From Rikenellaceae bacterium (lineage in GTDB: Bacteria; Bacteroidota; Bacteroidia; Bacteroidales; UBA932), in assembly GCA_022766385.1 (NCBI GenBank), contig JALEPJ010000004.1, positions 62,001 to 126,000 of the forward strand: a stretch of 64,000 bases of DNA, read 5' to 3'. The notes under the pieces are model-generated. The model saw only the letters and a program-made list of their open reading frames with translations. It searched no databases and was not told the origin of the DNA. The position numbers and the translations under genes were made by a program. Positions within the stretch are counted from its first letter, which is position 1. Every line of letters begins with the position of its first letter. Shown one piece after another: positions 60,061-64,000 of this stretch.

Positions 60061-60672
60061 TCAGAACAGAGTCGGCTCAAGTTCCTTCGGATGGAAGCTT
60101 TTCCTGTGATGGGGAGTGTAGCCGAATTCGCGTATCGCGGCAATGTGCTCTTTGGTAGGATAGCCCATATTCCTGTCCCAAGCGTACTGAGGGAAGGATG
60201 CTGCCAGTTCGCGCATCTTCTCGTCCCTCCAGGTCTTCGCCAGGACCGAAGCCGCGGCAATGCTGGCATAAGTCGCGTCCCCGTGCACTACAGTGGCGTA
60301 GCGGTAGCCGTCAAAGGGCTTGAAGCGGTTCCCGTCTATGAGCAGGAACTCCGGCTTTTGCTGCAGCTTGCGCACGGCCCGCTGCATTCCGGCTATCGAA
60401 GCATTGAGGATGTTCAGCCTGTCAATCTCTTCTGCCTCCACGGCTTCTACCGCCCAGGCTACAGCTTCTCTTTCAATCACTTCGCGAAGAATGTTCCTCG
60501 CCTTTTCGCTCATCTTCTTGGAATCGTTCAGCAATGGATGATGGAAATCCGGGGGCAATATGACCGCTGCGGCATAGACAGGACCGGCGAGAGGACCCCT
60601 GCCCGCCTCGTCGCACCCGGCCTCAAGCAGCCCTTCGTTCATATATTTCTTCAAATGGATTTCTCTCGGCAT
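60061..60672 (-). CDS. rnhB: Ribonuclease HII
   Basis: EAGCDEAGRGPLAGPVYAAAVILP; LLIDGNRFKP; AAASVLAKTWRDEKM. Confidence 0.96.
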   Translation of the reverse strand: MPREIHLKKYMNEGLLEAGCDEAGRGPLAGPVYAAAVILPPDFHHPLLNDSKKMSEKARNILREVIEREAVAWAVEAVEAEEIDRLNILNASIAGMQRAVRKLQQKPEFLLIDGNRFKPFDGYRYATVVHGDATYASIAAASVLAKTWRDEKMRELAASFPQYAWDRNMGYPTKEHIAAIREFGYTPHHRKSFHPKELEPTLF

Positions 60673-60695
60673 TGCAACAGGTTTCAACAATGCCA

Positions 60696-60703
60696 CAAAT
60701 TTA
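60696..60703 (-). promoter_or_regulatory. Bacteroidetes-type -7 element upstream of rnhB
   Basis: CAAATTTA (minus-strand TAAATTTG). Confidence 0.5.
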
Positions 60704-60756
60704 ACTAATCCTCAGATAATAATAAGCATCAAGCGTCACTAAATTCAAGCCCGGCC

Positions 60757-61173
60757 TTATTTTTCGCCCAGTTGCTTCTGGAGCAATCCTATTATATCGT
60801 CCTTGGTCCTGATATTGTCCTGAAGCAGTTCCACTGTCAGCTTAAGGTGCTCGATTTCAGTGCGCAGTCTATCTATCTCGGACTGATATTCTTCCTGCAG
60901 TATGTTCATTTTCAGCTGCATTCTCTCCCTTTCTTCCTGGAGAAGCCTTCCATCCTCCTTGACCGGGATATAGCCCAGAACTATTTCTTCAGGACTCTTG
61001 CCGCAGAGTTCTGCAATCTTCGGTATCGCATCGCTTATCAGCTTAGTGCTGCCTTTCTCGATGTTGCGGTACGTGTTCCTGCAGATGTCCAGACGATCCG
61101 CCATCTTCTCCTGGGAAAGCCCCAGACTTTCCCTGATGTTGAGTATGTTCCGTTTGACCGTACTGTTGTCCAT
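60757..61173 (-). CDS. XRE-family HTH regulator with C-terminal coiled coil
   Basis: NILNIRESLGLSQEKMADRLDICRNTYRNIEKGSTKLISDAIPKIAELCGKSPEEIVLG, then a heptad-like QEEYQSEIDRLRTEIEHLKLTVELLQDNI. Confidence 0.85.
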   Translation of the reverse strand: MDNSTVKRNILNIRESLGLSQEKMADRLDICRNTYRNIEKGSTKLISDAIPKIAELCGKSPEEIVLGYIPVKEDGRLLQEERERMQLKMNILQEEYQSEIDRLRTEIEHLKLTVELLQDNIRTKDDIIGLLQKQLGEK

Positions 61174-61204
61174 TGGCATTAATCTTGACTTCCGAGATAC
61201 TGTG

Positions 61205-61212
61205 CAAATATA
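61205..61212 (-). promoter_or_regulatory. Bacteroidetes-type -7 element upstream of the XRE gene
   Basis: CAAATATA (minus-strand TATATTTG). Confidence 0.4.
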
Positions 61213-61251
61213 TGTGCCAAGCTTGCAGTTTGGATGGTGAGAAAAAGTGTG

Positions 61252-61276
61252 CAATGAACAGTTAGTCTGTTCATTG
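61252..61276. repeat. Perfect 10-bp inverted repeat with 5-nt spacer (candidate operator)
   Basis: CAATGAACAG-TTAGT-CTGTTCATTG upstream of the XRE gene. Confidence 0.8.
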
Positions 61277-61399
61277 TTGATTAAAAACAGACATTTTTAC
61301 AAAAAAGATAAAAAATCACGTGATACCCCCTGCAAAACTGTTGCAGATATTTGAAATAAAACTCAGGAATGTGCAATTTCGTGAAAAAATGACAGGAAA

Positions 61400-61639
61400 A
61401 TGTGTGCAATCGAAAAAGCTTATGAAATCTTCGGAGCCCTTATGACCGAAGAAAAATTATACCTGAACCCTTCGATAAAGTTCAAAACGTTGTGCAGTAA
61501 ACTGGGAGTGGATCCTGCCGAAATGGACCGGAAACTTTTCAGTGAGCTTGGGTACAAGGGAGAAGAACTGATGGAGGCCTATCGTGAAGGCACGAGGCGG
61601 GCTCTTCAGGAGAAGTATGGCCTTGTTTTCTTTTTTTGA
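61400..61639 (+). CDS. Small putative helix-turn-helix-like protein (79 aa)
   Basis: LNPSIKFKTLCSKLGVDPAEMDRKLFSELGYKGEELMEAYR resembles short AraC/HTH-like helices; only short ORF context. Confidence 0.5.
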   Translation: MCAIEKAYEIFGALMTEEKLYLNPSIKFKTLCSKLGVDPAEMDRKLFSELGYKGEELMEAYREGTRRALQEKYGLVFFF

Positions 61640-61680
61640 ACTTGTAAGGTCAAACTATTGCTATTGGCTCAATAATTTTT

Positions 61681-61688
61681 TAGATTTG
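61681..61688 (+). promoter_or_regulatory. Bacteroidetes-type -7 element upstream of the EF-G-like gene
   Basis: TAGATTTG with TTG at 61658-61660 (20-bp spacing). Confidence 0.55.
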
Positions 61689-61769
61689 CGAACTGCCTTT
61701 TTCTGAAAGAGGCTGTTCAGACTGTATAAGTTAAAACGAAACAATAATATTAATATAACTAAAACTGAA

Positions 61770-63881
61770 ATGAAAGAGTATTCAACCAAAGACATCCGTA
61801 ATGTGGTTCTCCTCGGTGCTACCAAATCAGGAAAGACCACTATGGCAGAGTCAATCCTTTACGTCGGTAAGGTTATCGACAGGAAGGGTACCATCGAGGA
61901 CAAGAACACAACATCCGATTACGAAGAAATCGAGAAACTCAACCAGAGATCAGTATATGCCACTCCAGTATATGCAGAGTTTGCAGGCTGCAAGGTAAAT
62001 GTAATCGATGCTCCTGGATCAGACGATTTCTGCGGCGGAGCATTCTCAGCTTTCAAGGTCTGTGAAAACGGTATCCTCGTTGTCAATGCACAGCAGGGAG
62101 TCGAGGTTGGAACGGACATTTTCGCCCGCTATGCATCCAAGGCGAATCTTCCTCTCGTCATTGCAGTCAACCAGCTCGACGCCGACAAGGCAGACTGGGA
62201 GATGGTTCAGAATTCACTCAAGGAGAGCTTCGGAGGCAAGCTTGTGACCATTCAGTTCCCTACATCAACCGGCTCTGGCTTCGACGGTTTCATTGATGTA
62301 CTCACTATGAAGTACTATCACTTCACGGATGATAAGGGTACACGCGAGGACCTCGAGATTCCTGCAGAGTATGCTGATGAGGCTGAGCTCTACCGCGGTC
62401 TCCTTATGGAGAAGGCAGCCGAGTACGACGACACTCTTATGGAGAAGTTCTTCGACGCAGGCGAGCTTTCTGAGGATGAGATCCGTGACGGTCTCCGCAT
62501 CGGTATTGCAGCAGGTGAGTGCTATCCTATCTTCTGCGTATCCGCAAAGAAGAACATAGGTGTCAAGAGACTGCTTGAGTTCACAACCAGAGTGAGCCAG
62601 AAACCTTCTTGCGACGAGACAGGCCCTGCATCCCTCTTCATCTACAAGAACAGTGTGGAGAAGAACCTTGGTGAGGTTTCATTCTTCAAAGTGATGAGCG
62701 GTGTTGTCACCACAGGAGTTGAGTTTGAGGATGCAGCCAGTGGAAACAAGGAGCGCTTCTCTGCCATCTATGCTGTGGCAGGACAGAAGAAAGAGCAGGT
62801 CAACGCTATCCACGCCGGTGACTTCGGCTGCGTTGTGAAGCTCAAGAACGGCAAGTCAAGCACCACACTTTCCGCCCTCGGTTCAGGTCTCAACTACGGA
62901 AAGATCGAATTCCCGGCACCTAAGTACCGTTGCGCTATCAAGGCAAAGGTTCAGCAGGACGAGCAGAAACTCGGCGATGCCCTCAAGAAGATTGCATCAC
63001 AGGACCCTACAGTCATCGTAGAGTACTCAAGAGAGCTTCGCCAGACCATTCTCAGCGGCAATGGTGAGCAGCATATCAATGTAGTCAAGTGGCGTCTCAA
63101 CAACGAGTTCGGTCTCGATGTAGAGCTCTTCGCTCCGAAGGTTCCATACCGTGAGACCATTACCAAGGTCGCTACAGCACAGTACCGTCACAAGAAGCAG
63201 TCCGGTGGTGCCGGTCAGTTCGGTGAGGTTCACCTCCTCGTTTGCCCTGCGGAAGGACCGCTCAACACCAAGTTCAATATTGACGGAAAGGAAACTGTCC
63301 TCAATGTGAAGACCTCCGAGAGCGCTGATCTTGATTGGGGCGGAAAGCTCGAGTTCTACAACTGCGTTGTCGGTGGTGCCATTGACCTCAGCTTCATGCC
63401 TGCCATCCTGAAGGGTATCAAGGAGAGAATGGTTGAGGGACCTCTTACCGGTTCATATGCTCGTGACATCCGCGTCTTTGTATATGACGGAAAGATGCAC
63501 CCGGTAGACTCTAAGGAAATCGCCTTCATCATTGCCGGTAGAAATGCCTTCAAGGAGGCCTTCAGAAATGCCGGTCCTAAGATTCTTGAGCCTATCTACA
63601 ATGTTGAGGTTATGACTCCTGCAGAGTATCAGGGTGCCGTTATGTCAGATCTTCAGAACCGTCGCGGTATTCTCGGAGACCTCGGTGCTGACAAGGGCTT
63701 CTCGATTCTCAAGGCCAGAGTTCCTCTTGCAGAGCTTTACAGATATTCGACTACCCTCAGTTCACTGACTTCAGGTAGTGCCTCATTCACCATGGAATTC
63801 TCTGATTACCAGCCTGTTCCTGGAGATGTACAGGCTAAGCTCCTTGCGGATTACGCAGCTTCAGAGCAGGAAGAGGATTAA
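61770..63881 (+). CDS. Elongation factor G paralogue (EF-G2-like) with atypical GTPase motifs
   Basis: GATKSGKTTMAES, DAPGSDDF, NQLDADK in place of the usual EF-G motifs; EF-G domains IV/V (KKQSGGAGQFGEVHLLV...PIYNVEVMTPAEYQGAVMSDLQNRRG). Confidence 0.9.
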   Translation: MKEYSTKDIRNVVLLGATKSGKTTMAESILYVGKVIDRKGTIEDKNTTSDYEEIEKLNQRSVYATPVYAEFAGCKVNVIDAPGSDDFCGGAFSAFKVCENGILVVNAQQGVEVGTDIFARYASKANLPLVIAVNQLDADKADWEMVQNSLKESFGGKLVTIQFPTSTGSGFDGFIDVLTMKYYHFTDDKGTREDLEIPAEYADEAELYRGLLMEKAAEYDDTLMEKFFDAGELSEDEIRDGLRIGIAAGECYPIFCVSAKKNIGVKRLLEFTTRVSQKPSCDETGPASLFIYKNSVEKNLGEVSFFKVMSGVVTTGVEFEDAASGNKERFSAIYAVAGQKKEQVNAIHAGDFGCVVKLKNGKSSTTLSALGSGLNYGKIEFPAPKYRCAIKAKVQQDEQKLGDALKKIASQDPTVIVEYSRELRQTILSGNGEQHINVVKWRLNNEFGLDVELFAPKVPYRETITKVATAQYRHKKQSGGAGQFGEVHLLVCPAEGPLNTKFNIDGKETVLNVKTSESADLDWGGKLEFYNCVVGGAIDLSFMPAILKGIKERMVEGPLTGSYARDIRVFVYDGKMHPVDSKEIAFIIAGRNAFKEAFRNAGPKILEPIYNVEVMTPAEYQGAVMSDLQNRRGILGDLGADKGFSILKARVPLAELYRYSTTLSSLTSGSASFTMEFSDYQPVPGDVQAKLLADYAASEQEED

Positions 63882-63926
63882 AATTCCACGGACACTCGGG
63901 GACCTGTTCCCCACAGTAATAAGGAT

Positions 63927-63988
63927 GATGACTCCCGGTTTTGCAAAGGCATTCTTCAAGCCCGGCAAGGCTGGGAGTCTTCTTTTTT
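63927..63988 (+). terminator. Intrinsic terminator after the EF-G-like gene
   Basis: GATGACTCCC (63927-63936) with GGGAGTCTTC (63973-63982) followed by T6. Confidence 0.7.
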
Positions 63989-64000
63989 GCTGAGGGTAAG

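Noticed and set aside
61315-61324. ATCACGTGAT palindrome as a possible additional parS
   Set aside because: Only the CACGTG core is shared; the flanks do not match TGTTNCACGTGNAACA. Other CACGTG occurrences (e.g. 19521, 20735, 10890) fail the same test.
1-64000. Mobile elements, prophage, CRISPR, rRNA or tRNA genes
   Set aside because: No transposase, integrase, phage structural gene, repeat-spacer array, rRNA-like or tRNA cloverleaf sequence was recognised by eye. A tRNAscan/Infernal run would be decisive.

Overview
This is a gene-dense chromosomal window from a Bacteroidales-like bacterium. The assignment rests on a SusC/SusD pair, TAnnTTTG-type promoters, an S46 peptidase and Bacteroidetes-style gene neighbourhoods. 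It encodes about 48 convincing proteins, nearly all housekeeping: DNA repair (MutS2, MutS, RuvA, RuvB, Mfd), translation (GlyRS, MnmG, YbeY, HflX, YchF, RsmA, EF-G-like), folate/dTMP synthesis (HPPK, ThyA, DHFR), Fe-S maturation (SufS, SufE, DUF59, Mrp), fumarate reductase FrdA/B, and envelope or transport proteins. I found no CRISPR array, prophage, transposase, rRNA or tRNA.

The most interesting signals are:
(i) a candidate chromosome origin in the divergent ruvB/mfd intergenic region (24086-24342). It is AT-rich with about 10 DnaA-box-like 9-mers on both strands, four of them spaced 11-12 bp apart on one strand. A perfect 16-bp parS-type palindrome, TGTTCCACGTGGAACA, lies 14.5 kb away inside mnmG, and a degenerate copy lies inside sufS;
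(ii) an EF-G paralogue with degenerate GTPase motifs, resembling the GTPase-inactive Bacteroides EF-G2;
(iii) a three-part HExxH peptidase / beta-propeller / probable outer-membrane barrel protein;
(iv) an frdAB pair with no adjacent cytochrome b gene;
(v) an XRE regulator with a perfect inverted-repeat candidate operator;
(vi) a secreted Ser/Arg-rich low-complexity protein.

All calls come from reading the sequence. No database searches were run.
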